Made by a program: the position numbers and the translations under genes
Notes under the pieces: generated by a model
What the model saw: the letters and a program-made list of their open reading frames with translations, nothing else
What the model was told of the DNA's origin: nothing
The model's database searches: none
Part shown: positions 11,973-23,900 of the stretch, in pieces
Numbering within the stretch: position 1 is the stretch's first letter
Layout of the letters: every line of letters begins with the position of its first letter
Origin: Hypericum androsaemum
Lineage: Eukaryota; Streptophyta; Magnoliopsida; Malpighiales; Hypericaceae
Assembly: GCA_963995505.1 (NCBI GenBank)
Contig: OZ023198.1
Coordinates: 2,294,001-2,358,000 of the forward strand
DNA length: 64,000 nucleotides
Direction: 5' to 3'

Positions 11973-13325
11973 GACGGGGAGGTAAAATCCGATGCCGGAA
12001 TCGGGTTCCTCAGGTGGAAATCAGCTGGGGAATTCCAGGTCGGAGAAGTCCCCTCATAGTCAAAACCAGCTGAGAGACTATACCAGAAAAACCCACCAGA
12101 CCCCAACCCAAAGAAGCAACTCGTTGACTTCGTGGTTCCTTTGACTTGGGTTAATTACGAGCAAACAAGCAGCCGGAGAGGAGAGGGAATGTATCGTGGG
12201 TGACTATGGTGGTGGATGAGCTCTGTCTTCCATTTCTTTTCTTTCCTCTCTCTTACCAATATGACGTTAAGTGGCTGATCTGTTCTTGGGCCTGGCTTGT
12301 TGAGTGGACCCAGGAGGTCCAACTAGTCACGGGCTTTTCGGCCCGGTCCGCAATAAACTACGGATCGAATTCAAATTGAATTTTTTAATTTGTTCGAAAT
12401 TTTGAATTTTTTTTTAATTCCTAAAAATTTTGGGAAAAAAGAAATGAATAATTGAGTTTGTACTTAATGTTCCAAATTAGGTTGTGTATGTATCCATAGG
12501 TCTGAAGGAATCGAAGCTCAATTGGGTATCATCCCTTTTTCCTCTTTTTTTTCAAATTTGATGATATTTTTTATACATATTCGACGAATTATTTAGCGAA
12601 TCAAATTAACAGATTTGAAATATATGGATTGTATGAATCGAATACGAAATTGAGATTTGTTTGAGCCCGTTCGATTCTGAACCAAATCAAATTGAATCCA
12701 AATTAGATTCAATTAATGATCACCCATAACCTCACTATTTGGATATTCATTGGATCGGATAATTCAAGTTCGTGATTATAAAGGATACAAAGTTTAACTT
12801 ATCATACCGGTGGTTAATGGTTGGTTTGTGTTCTTATAGTTAATACAGAATTACGCAATCACATGGAACAAAATTCGCAACAAGTGGGACAATCAATTGC
12901 CGGTTACTGTCCACTGCAAGATTCTTAGAGAATTGGGAGCTCTGCTTCAAATATGTACTCCTTTGTGTACTAAATTGCCATTTTTCCAAACTATACCAGA
13001 TTTTTATTGGACTGATTTAGGTTCAAATTAGATCACACACAAAAAGTTACAGAGTTTTTAACACATCTGCATTTTCAGGACTTAAATTCGAGACTACGGA
13101 TTAATCTAAACCAACAGTCAAGATGAGAATATGCAGCAGAAGAAACCAACCATATGGACCCGATGACTGCTATTCTTAATAGACTTGCTCCTACGATTTA
13201 GAGAGTAGTTAGTAGCATATTGGCCTGAAGTGAGGCACAATGTCAGTAGAAATTAACAATCCAAAGAGAGTGCAGAGGAACGGAAAGAGGACTTGCAACT
13301 TGCTATTAGCTGTTCAAAGAAAGCA
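11973..13325. other. Intergenic, no gene seen
   Basis: Includes the upstream region of CRL (11973-12300). The rest is AT-rich, with aattgaatc-type words repeated around 12360-12720. No ORF or repeat is supported. Confidence 0.55.
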
Positions 13326-14523
13326 TCAGAGGATCCCTCTCATGAGACCCTCGCGGGCTCCGCGGCTAATGCTACCAACTGCAGATTCAAGAACAGAGAG
13401 GCCCTTCCCCTCCGCACGATCCGCGGAGTCGGTGAAGCAGTGAAGTGGAGCTTGCCAGTTTGCATCCTCTAGCACTGCCCCTACCTCAAATGTCATCACA
13501 TGAGCCTTCATCCCTGCAGTAGGCAACAGGAAGCAAAAACAAGAACATAAGAACACCAGGCATCAACATGAACATACAGACGCAACCACACCCGACATGT
13601 CGAGTACTATCAAATCCTCCTAATTATATTGTTTTAATTCGTGAGACTTGGACCTTAAGAGAATCTAACTCTCTTACCAGTTCAACTCTCATCTGAATTC
13701 TGAAATTGAGTTTGCTTTCAACGAATCCAACAAAAATTCTTGTTGTAATACATCACTAGATTTCACATCTCTTTCAAATAAAATTTATTGGATCAAAGTC
13801 TGCACGAACTTAAATTCGCCTCATTTGTCATGAAACGAGCATTATACGACCATAACATGAGATGAGATCAATCCATTCTAGTATTAGTTTAGAATTTTTA
13901 TATTAAACCCGAAATCTTAAACACACGTACAATTGAACAACAAGGACAGATTCTGACTCTAAATAGAGAACCCAACTCAAAGATCAAACCTTTACCCCGA
14001 CAGGTTCGGCCTAATGACTCAAGTCATAATAAGAATTGATAGAAATTCATGGTTCAAATCCGCGTGGATTACCGGTGTAAAAGACCCAGTGAACAGGTCT
14101 CTTGGAGACAACATCCTCGTAGTACCAAATAAACTCCACCTTGGTCCACACGTTACAAAGGAACCCATCGACGTGCCGCTGTCCGAGGTACTCCGCCCCG
14201 GCGAGCCAGTCGGGGCGGAGGATCCCGACCGGGAAGGACAGGACACGGCACTCCTTCTCCTCCTCCTCGGAGAAGGTGGTGGTATAAATGTAAGAGGTGC
14301 CATTGTCCCATTCGAGGTCATAGAGGAGCTTCCCGAGCTGGTTCTGGATGATGTTGAAGTTGCGGCCGTTGGGCCAGTCGTACCACAGCTCCGTCACCTG
14401 GAGGCTGCCGCTGTTGTTCATGAAGAGGGTCGAGTGGAATTGGTGGGGCCATGTCGATGGAGTTGGGTCCGAAGAGGAGGTGGCAAGGAGGAGGAGGAGG
14501 AAGAAGAAGAAGGAGAGTGCCAT
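13326..14523 (-). CDS. Secreted plant-specific protein, family of Arabidopsis At4g14100 (sometimes annotated as glycosyl-group transferase)
   Basis: Two exons, 14523-14073 and 13513-13326 (phase 1 junction), give 212 residues. The start [18 protein letters not shown] is a classic signal peptide. The mature part has the family's conserved blocks [62 protein letters not shown] and [14 protein letters not shown], with Asn glycosylation sites (NNS, NGT). An acidic EEEEKE insertion lies between TTTFS and CRVLSF. The upstream in-frame ATG at 14604 would add a leader without signal-peptide character, so the start at 14523 is preferred. The biochemical role is unknown and the transferase label rests on weak annotation; the family assignment is from memory. 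Confidence 0.85.
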
Positions 14524-15304
14524 TTTTCTTGGTAACAGATTACAAGTGAAGGGCCGCATCATAAAGGGAAGGCCACAAATGGCTGGAGAAGAATTTTTCC
14601 TCATGGTGGTCCCCCCTGTATGGCGTTTTTCGGTTCCGAATTCACCGCTGTCGGACCTTATTTACGGGGTGATAGCTTCGATGATGTTTTTGACATGGTG
14701 AGTTCAAAATCTCATTAAAAAATCTAAATCTCTTACCAAAAAATATTTGGCCTGACGATACAAAACATAGATGATTTGACAGAAATCCAAAGCTTAAACT
14801 CTAGCAATTGGTGTAAAATAAAATATAAAAAATATACTCGAATAAGAATAGGTCTTATTAGAGTCCATACTCAAATTTAATTTAGATTAGTATGTACAAA
14901 TATCAATAAAGAGAGGACAATTTGTGTTACTGGACCAAGACGTCAACTAATGAAAGAAATCATGTTTTCAGAAAGAGAGAAAAAAAACTAATGAAAAAAT
15001 CATGTCCTAATTCATTTGCTAGAGTTGCATATAGTACAGTGATTCTGAAAACTTAGAGAACAAAAGATCAACATCCTCAAGTTTTACCAAATATAAAGTA
15101 TTAAAATCATTATTATTAATTTCTAAACTTAAATTTATATGATGAATAAACACCAGGAGAAGTTCTTGTTCACTCTTACAAAGAGACAATGGGGAAACTA
15201 GCAGTACATCTTTGCCTGTGAGGTGCTAACTTTATTCTTTCTCATGTACAATGGCGCTTTAACTCTCTAGGATCCTGAAACTTCAATCCCAAAATCCAGG
15301 AGTT
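14524..15304. other. Intergenic, no gene seen
   Basis: 5' flank of the secreted-protein gene and 3' flank of SDHAF2. Positions 14700-14750 show a repeat fragment (gttcaaaatctcattaaaaa, ctcttaccaaaa) of the type found at 7.4, 8.9, 54.3 and 63.3 kb. Confidence 0.5.
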
Positions 15305-17062
15305 TCACTGGTTACCAGCGACAGGGCCCCCTGGGTACTTCTTAATGTCGTCCCATCCTCTTACCCATGGCTGACCAGGTGTTGCCCGTGTTTCCGGCGG
15401 AGCATTGTTGAGGTTGGTTGTTACCTTCTCGTGGACTGCTTGGAACACCTGTATCAACAATTATGAGCATGTGATCCGATAACGATGAAACATTAACACA
15501 CATGTTCGGGCGGAGAAACTCCATTCTTACAGGATTCACGCCCACGGCCTCTGGGGGTTGCTCCTGGCTCGTTAACCACTTCCACAGATCTGGGTTTTCC
15601 TGCAGATGAACAGAAAGAATGAGGCATAGAAGCCGATAACAGGACAACGGTTACGTTCCACACTGTCATACTTCTATCTAATCAAGTTACACATCATCTT
15701 GCTTTAAATATTGCGAAATGAGATATTTGAATATCATGAGGATTGCACTTAAAATGGATGGCATTTCAGCCTTCAGGTCCGTCTAACATAAGATCCATAG
15801 AGGAAAACAAAAGCAATCTACCATGGAAATAATAGAGGGAGAAGGCACAAGTTAAAGTAGAGGACCCCATCTGTAGAAAGCCAGCATATAACTTAACCTA
15901 GTATAAGCAACCATAACCAAAATAGAGTAAACGTTTTCAATGATCACCCGGAGCGATGAATTGGGACCATCGCACATCTATCCTAAAGTAAGACCTCAAG
16001 CAAGTGCATCAATTCAAGTACAGAGCTCTGCATCAGCTAAAACTGTGGAAAGATCAGATGATGTGACATGTGCGCATTGGATGTTAAGTCTTCAACGCAT
16101 ACCTTGGTGAATGGTGACATTAACATATAACACATTCATTGAACAATTAATGACCTAAACCCCTTGGAGCTATAATCAACATTCAAAACAAAGCAACCTG
16201 ATTCGAAGCTCAGGAACCAACCATAGACTGAAAATCCACAAAAAACACCAACTAAACAGTTACAAAACAAAGAAATCCGCCGACCAACCACACCAACATT
16301 CGTTAACATAAATCGCAAAGCAATGGCCGCAATTAGGTGAATTGCGACATCAACCTATGACATCTTAATTTCTGATCAGATTAACAACCCGAACACTATC
16401 TGCAAAACACCAACTAAACAACTAACAAAACAAGGGACACGACCGTCGCAAGTGTTAAGAACCCCCCCGGCATCTAATAACATAAATCGCAAAGCCAACA
16501 CGGAGGGAGGGAGGGAGGGAGGCTACATTGATGAGATATTACCAAATCAAGGACGTGAAGGAGCGCTCGAATCCCGGGTTCGTCCATGGAGTGGATGTGC
16601 TCCTCCACCCATTTTCCCAGCACCAAATCCAGCTCCAGAAACCCTCTCTGCCTACTCCTATACAACAACCTTCACAACACCCAAAACAAAAACAAAAAAA
16701 AAATTAATTAGTAACCGAGAAAGGGATCATAAAGAGCTCTTTTTCTTTAGCCGGGAATTAAATAATTTATTAATTCAAGCAACAGGCACCGAAAAATAAA
16801 AAAAAATTGGAAAACGGAGGATCAATCAAGTGAAGGGAAACCTGTTGAAAAGGCGTCGCTTGGTCTCTTCGTCGGAGAGATCGATCTTCGTCAATCCGGC
16901 GTCGTTGCGGGTGTCGGTCGAGTACGACCACGCGCACTGGGGCCTGAGAAGACCCGCGCGTGGAGAGGGAGAGGGAGAGGGAGAGGGAGCGGGGATCCTG
17001 TAGGTGGGGGAGTTGAGGAGGACACGGTGGACGTTGACCAGACACCTTCTCAGGCTCCCCAT
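15305..17062 (-). CDS. SDHAF2: Succinate dehydrogenase assembly factor 2, mitochondrial (Sdh5 family)
   Basis: Exons 17062-16842, 16657-16543, 15599-15531 and 15448-15305 give 182 residues. The N-terminal about 60 residues (MGSLRRCLVNVHRVLL...SPSPSPSPRAGLLRPQ) are Arg- and Ser-rich without acids, a mitochondrial presequence. The conserved domain follows: ETKRRLFNR, RSRQRGFLELDLVLGKWVEEH (RxRGxLELDL core), LHVLDLENPDLWKWLT. The family promotes covalent attachment of FAD to the succinate dehydrogenase flavoprotein in the matrix, so it acts in complex II assembly. The C-terminal extension ending WVRGWDDIKKYPGGPVAGNQ is plant-like. The presequence includes a GAGAGG microsatellite encoding (SP)n, likely length-variable. 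Junctions are GT-AG with phases 2, 0 and 0. Confidence 0.94.
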
Positions 17063-17683
17063 CGTTTGTTTCTTCTGAACTTTCGAGAGATTGTTTCCGG
17101 TGGATTCGATTTTGGGGTTTTTTATGGGTGGGGCGTCGTCGTCGTGGCCGTGTTTGGGCCAGGAAACGGGTTCGGGTTTGGTTTATGAAAATGGAATTAG
17201 AGAAAAGTCTCGAATCAATTTTCTTCTATAAACGAATTAGGAAGTTGTTCTGACTAATAAAAAAAATTGGATTTATTAAATTTCACGAATGCAATAAAAA
17301 TCTTACAAATGTTATTAGTTCGAAAAACATTAGTCCCCACTCAATTCAATTTTGTAATTAGGATATATTTTTGGTTACGACACTTGTGTAATTATTTTTG
17401 GTGATTCTCGGGGTTATTAATTTTTACTTATAAAAAATGCCGATGCTCGTAAATGGATTTCATCATTTTGACCAATCAAATATTACAAATGTGGATTTAC
17501 AAATGAATCCGACATGCTTAACTAAACAAACATAAACCAACCAATATTTAAAACAACCGATAAAAATGTCATTATAGTGTAAAATAAGAAGTTCCGAGGA
17601 ACCTATCTGTTGGTCCAAGCAACGTGGTCGTGTGTGACAAATTGTTCGTTAATGAGGAGATTACTGTCTCAACGATCCGGCCT
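17063..17683. other. Spacer between SDHAF2 and SDR
   Basis: Holds the SDHAF2 upstream region and the SDR 3' flank; both genes are on the minus strand. No other feature is seen. Confidence 0.6.
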
Positions 17684-19181
17684 TTAGAAGTTAATTTCGC
17701 GCCTTTCTGCAAAGAATTTCCCTGTGATTTGCTGGTCTGGGAGGAGGGCAAGCCAAACTCCAGTATCTGCAGCATCCTCCGCTGCTACATTACCCGCCCA
17801 ACCTGTCATTGCTGTCTTCACCCACCCCGGGCAGTAGCAGTTGACGAATATCTTCTCGCCTTCGGGTCGATCCGCGAGGTCCCTCGCCACGAGCCTCGTG
17901 TAAGCATTCACTCCGAGCTTCGACATTGCGTAGTCGGTGTAGTTCTGAGGCCAGCAGCCAGACGCCCAGGTGCCATCTTCCACTTGCTGCAGGAAACCCG
18001 AAATGGTCGCGTCTATGAATTCCTCTGTCAGGTTTTCCACGTCGCGGAGTCGTTTTCTCAACTCTGAATCTGATATCTTCTGTTAGGAAGAAATGCACCG
18101 AAGACATAAATCACATATCTTACTCGGCTCGAACCTAGATTAGCAAAAACACGACTTAAAGGAAACAAGAGTCATTGCCTACATTTCTCTTGCCATTTAA
18201 TCTGCCTAGCCGTGAGCTCACATTGACAATGCGAGCACCTGCAGCAGAAGGTCTCATTAACGGGATCATTGCTTTGGTGACATTTTTCGTCCCGTAATAA
18301 TTCGTATCCATAACTTTTCGAGCATATTCGATCGAAACATCAGACCCCAGAGTATGACTAACTCCCGCATTATTCATCTGCAAACCAAACAATCACTCGG
18401 AACGTCAAAACCCGACAGTTCTCGACTCTGAATACCAAAGACGGGACGTTACCAGGATGTCAATGCCGCCATAGGTCTGCTGTATCCACTCGGCAAACTG
18501 CTCGATGGAATCACTGTCAACAACATCAAGCTGATGAAATGCCACACTCAAGCCTAGTTCCTGTAGGACATTAGTGGCTTCAACGCCGGCGCTGCTCTCT
18601 CTCGATGTAAGAACAACAGACAAGCCATGTCCGGCCAGCTGCCTCACAATCTCGAACCCTATACCTCTATTAGCGCCGGTGACGACGGCCACAGTTTCCG
18701 ATGACCACCACCTGCGAAACCATCCGGTTAAATATACACTCTCTCCAAAATTTCGTATTCAACGCAAAATCTTAAGACCATGATAGTTAAAATTTTTCAT
18801 GTTTATAAACAAGTCTCATCACGCTGTCTGTCTAAGAAGATCGTGTGAGAACAATCAACACGCTAACAATATATTTTAGCTGAATTTTCCAGATTTATAC
18901 AAATCCTATCACAATATGACCAGAAATTGCATGTAATTTGCATTTTCAATGAGCAATATTTGTAGTTTTACAAATCCCATGCAGAAACAACGACTGAGTA
19001 AATATAAATACATCAATTTTTGTAGTGCATTAATTCTTTATTATTTTCGTATGAACAAAACAAAATAACAAGATCATTGAATATAGAAAGAAAAAGTTAA
19101 CCTTTGGTGATCGGAGTAAGGGATGGTGCGAAGAAGGGAAATCTCGTGGATACCTTCCAAAGCTTGCTCGTTACCTTCCAT
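17684..19181 (-). CDS. Short-chain dehydrogenase/reductase (carbonyl/menthone reductase-like)
   Basis: Exons 19181-19102, 18711-18453, 18377-18183 and 18079-17684 give 309 residues. The Rossmann NAD(P)-binding motif TGANRGIG is at 38-45, the structural NNAG at about 115-118, the catalytic serine in VNVSS (about 164-168), and the catalytic Y228-x3-K232 in YAMSK. The insertion between serine and tyrosine (ELRKRLRDVENLTEEFIDA) is typical of the plant carbonyl-reductase/neomenthol/salutaridine reductase group, which reduce carbonyls with NADPH. The C-terminal part has CPGWVKTAMTGWAGN and GVWLALLPDQQITGKFFAER. There is no obvious targeting peptide, so it is probably cytosolic. Substrate cannot be told. 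It is divergent from SURNod19-1, sharing a 1.76-kb upstream region. Confidence 0.93.
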
Positions 19182-20944
19182 GTCTTCTCCTATTTGATAA
19201 TTCCTTTTTTGTTACCATTTACGTTCTTGTGGGTAAGTAGTTAATTCTGATTTCTAGGATCTGAGAGACGTAGGGGGGAACTTTTTGGTAATGGAAAAAT
19301 CGAAATCTCCCAATAGTTTAGGATCGAGTTAGAAACTGTATGACGTGTTGTTTTAGTTTAACGTATTTGCAGATCGATATTTGGAGTTAAAAATAGTTGA
19401 TTGAGAAAGATGTAACATTTTTTCTTTGAATTCTTTTTAAATAATAATCTTAGCTCTTATAAAATAAAATTAAAGTTTTCAATTATTAGTATTCAACCAT
19501 TGAATTTGTGGCGTCCGTCTTTTTCTTCATTAAAGATTCACACTGCAGGACGAATCACGTGCCACATTCATCTCCATGGAAACAAATTTGTGGCGAACGT
19601 TTCGTGGTCCTAATAATTTGATATTTTTTTATATGTATCCTATTAATTTGATACGAACGTTTTCGACCCAAGATTTTACGGATTTAATTTTGTCTTTTTG
19701 TGCCATTAAATAGAGTTGTATTCAAGCATGAATATTGAATACGATGAACTATATAATTAATTTATTTTAATATCATATTAAAATATTTATATCAAATTGA
19801 AAATTAGAAGATGTCACACTCGAAGATATACTTTAATAAAAAAATCACAATTTATCCTTATCAACAAACATTTTATTACAGATAAAATTCAAAGGAGTTC
19901 AAGATATGAATCCTCCGATCCGACTAATCTAATTGCGAGTCATCTATCACGGCAGTTAAACCAGTGATAACGTCAATCAAATCGGTTGATCCAAAATGTT
20001 CAAAATTAATTTTTTTTAATGATTTTTAGTTTGTTATACAACATAACAATTTTATTTAAAAAATCGGGTTGATTGACAATCTAACCATTCCGACCAAAAA
20101 ACGGATAAAACATTGCATATATATCCACTAAAACGTAAGCGCTGATGCCATTCCCATGTTCTTTCCTGTCCGGTAGCCATTGATTTTCTCACCATGTTTG
20201 CCACGTTGGAATTTTATTTATTGTTTTACGGAAAGAGCCAAGGGGAAATTTACGTGTCTCACTAGGGACATCGGTAATCGATCAGGCCCCTCATGGACAC
20301 GTGGTGCAAACCCAATTGCCCAATCATCTCCCTCCACCCCTCCATAGAAGATTGGTGAATTGAAAATATCCGAAGCAAACCATAATCGTATAAAGAGCTA
20401 GACAGTGGAAGTGGGTCAGGGGCGACCATAGAAGCTGAAGTCTTTCTTCGGGTACTATTGCTTTCTATTCTTGCTCTCCCTTTTTTTCTCTCTGTTTCTT
20501 TTCTCTTGGAACCCGAGGTAGAGGAATTCCTTTAGAAAAATTGCTTCTTTTAATGATTCTCTGGACGGGTTTAGGGTTTCAGTAATAATGGATGCTTAAA
20601 TTGGATGGTGTACTTTAGCAATTGTAGTTTTTCCTTTATAGGTAACTTGGACCTTGTCGGGTTTGAACTCTGTAAAATCATTCAACGTCTCGCTTTCGCA
20701 ATTGTAGTTGTTGGTAAGAAACTTGAATTTTCTTTTAAAAAATATTGGATTCGAGCTTTACGAACGGGACCCGGTGTGTGATTCAGAGGTTTAAAAAACA
20801 TGGGAAGGTGTACTTTGTTAAGTAGGTGGATGTACTTTTAATTGCTATGGCTTTTGTTATACTCTGGCTACGGTTCTCAGTTTCCCTTTTGCAAGTTTTA
20901 TGGATCCTTAATTGAGCAGCAGCCTTAAAGTTTTGGTAGGCAAG
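19182..20944. promoter_or_regulatory. Shared upstream region of SDR (minus) and SURNod19-1 (plus)
   Basis: A TATA-like TATAAAG at 20389-20395 and an ABRE/G-box-type ACACGTGG at 20297-20304 lie upstream of SURNod19-1. The G-box fits a stress-responsive gene but is only a short motif. The stretch 20450-20940 looks like a 5' leader, possibly with a 5'-UTR intron. No other gene is seen; 19400-20110 is AT-rich. Confidence 0.45.
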
Positions 20945-23900
20945 ATGGTTGGCCATTCGAGAGGCTGCGTGCCTTTGTTGGCTATAATACTCATGGTGCT
21001 CGGCCTATGCTGTCCACGAGCTTCCGCGGAACACGATAGTAGGATCAAATCGGCGACTTTCCTGTCTCCCTTGTTTGTGTTGGGACCTGGATCGGTGGAG
21101 AACAGATACTATTACAACATTGACTTCCCTGAAGGTCATGTTGCTGTCAAGGGCTTTAATGGCGAAGTGATCGACGAGGCTGGGAATCCGGTTCCTCTCC
21201 ATGAAACGTATCTTCATCATTGGCTTGTCGGAAGATACTTCCAGCGTAAGGGCACCGAAGCTTTGGTGGATATTGAAGAGAACATATCGCGACCCGCAGA
21301 CTATATGTTGGCTGGGAACAGTGGAATTTGCCAGGGTAATGCTCTGGGGCAGTACTTTGGCCTTGGATCGGAGACTCGAAGAACGGCTACCGATGTCCCT
21401 GATCCTTACGGAATAGAAATTGGTAATTCTGCTGTGATTCCCGAAGGCTACGAGGAGAGATGGCTGCTTAACGTGCATGCTATCGATACGAGAGGTGTCG
21501 AAGATCGGCTAGGATGCACCGAATGCAAGTGCGACCTGTACAACATCACCGTCGATGAATATGGTAAACCTTTGACACCGGAATACAAAGGAGGTCTGCG
21601 ATGTTGCTATGACCATACGCAGTGCAAAGTGAGACAGGATTTCCCGGGTGTTCGAAGAAATCTTTACTTGCGTTATACAGTGAAGTGGGTTGAGTGGGAC
21701 AGCAATGTGATACCTGTGAAAATCTACATAATGGATGTCACTGATACCGGGAAAAGGTCTAATGATACGAAGTTGGGTCCACGAAATGGCTGTCAGGTAC
21801 ATTGACTTCTTGGACCATAATACATAAGCTTTGATATTTCGGTAATTCAGATAGTATTAGAGACATGATCAGAATAGTTCTATTGCTCATATCATGGCTA
21901 ACCTATCTGTCTGGTCAAAAACCTGATTGGAGCAGATTGAGTATGAAATTAAAGCTTGCAGCAACGCTGGGGCGGGGAATGCGTGCATTGATAATAAAAG
22001 AACAAATGTGATCATGCCAACGGGTGGCTACGTTGTCTATGGTGTTGCCCATCAGCACACTGGCGGGATTGGTTCAACGCTTTATGGACAGGTATTTAAA
22101 GATTCGAGTCACGACAGTGTGCAAATATTTTGTGAGTTCACCGATTCAGGACCTGAAGCATTCTGGTCTCGCTTATTGAATTTGTTAAGTCGTATCTGTC
22201 TGCGGAGTTTTCTGAAGTGACAGTTATTGTTTAAGTTGACATGTCAGTGCTTGATCTCTCGTTCAGGATGGCCGTGTAATATGCACTTCAATGCCAATTT
22301 ATGGACAAGGCGAGGAGGCGGGAGATGAGTTGGGCTACATCGTAGGAATGACCACCTGTTATCCTAGATCCGGGTCTGTGAAGATAATGAATGGGGAGAA
22401 TCTAGTCCTGGAATCCAACTACAGCAGCACGCTGCAACATACGGGAGTAATGGGCTTATTCTACCTTTTGGTAGCAGATCAGACACCAATGGACACGCCT
22501 TTCTATCATCATTCACTCGTTCATGTAAGTCCCTCTTGCACATAGCAATCTTTCATGTCGCTCGAATCACGAAAAGTTGGTTGACAATCATATGGTAGAA
22601 TAACAATTCCTTAAGCAAATGTGTAGCAATGACTAGCTTAGATGACTCACTTGATAGAATAACACAGCGAGACAGACGCAAAGATTGTGTTCCGTTCATC
22701 TTACCGAAATGAGTAACCCCAACTGTTAGTATATATGTCCTAGAGACAATCCTAGTAAGGGCATTGTACTTGATCACATTCAGTTATTTAGTATTATTAA
22801 TAATACTTGGCATTACACTCATTGAATATATTGTTTGATTGTTTGTATATATTCATGTTAGTGTTCCCATGAACTAATGTTTTCATTGAGAATGTGAGAT
22901 CTCAGATGACTATAAATATAGTTCTTAAACAGCCACAATCAATGATCATCGAGAATGGGATATCGATGATGCGATTGAGATTGGTGTGCGATCTGCATCA
23001 TATCCTTAGAGGATGTAGTGGTTCTCACAACTACGAGATACTAGGTATTTCATGATGGATGCACAGATACTTTGGAGAGTATTGGCATGCCCGACCGAGA
23101 AATCGTTTGGTGTATTCTATTTACGTGTCTACAGAAGTATCGGTTTGTGGAGTAGTGTAATAGTCCTCCGACTTGAGGTCAATACGCACGACATGTACGT
23201 AGTGATGTACTTTGACTATGACCAACGCTTGCACTCCTGACGGGGTAGATACGACATGTGTTAGGTACATCACGAAGTGCATGTGCGTGGTAGTTGAGCC
23301 AAGAATAGGATTCATTCCTCAAATAGACTTGGAGAGGATACTTGTCTTCTTATAACTAATTGGATCGTTAGTCATTGGCCAATGCACGTCACTTTTGGAA
23401 TGGTATCTAAAAGTGACAACATGATCAATTAGTAGAATGAGATAATATGATTAAGTTATTTGAATAGACACTTAATCATGTTCAAGACTTAATCGAGTAT
23501 TCGCGAATGAAAGGACCGTATCACTGTGAGCTTCACATTACAGGTAGTTGCAGTATCCTCGCAACGTACCTCATATGTTGAGATTGTCTGGTCTATTGTC
23601 TAGGGTTCGACTAAGACCATTGGTTCGACTAATCGCTTGACATGTGAGGGCCTATGGGTCACACAACAAGTAGTCTTGGTTTACGAATTGAAGTTGGTTA
23701 GATTAAATATTGATTTGATCAAGAATATTTAATCTATAGAGAAATATTATAATTCTATTAGATAGAATTATAATTGTAATTATTTAATTAAATTGGATTT
23801 AATTAAATACTAATATGTATAGTAAAATCTATTAGATGTTGGACATATTGACTGGGTCAAGAAAATAATAGAATGGGCTTGGAGGCCCAAAAGGGAAGTC

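Noticed and set aside
20912..20944. Longer N-terminus for SURNod19-1 beginning at 20912
   Set aside because: The codon is TTG. The ATG at 20945 gives a proper signal peptide. The same applies to 33561 versus 33594 in copy 2.
21005..21478. 157-codon antisense ORF in SURNod19-1 exon 1
   Set aside because: Shadow of a conserved coding exon on the plus strand.
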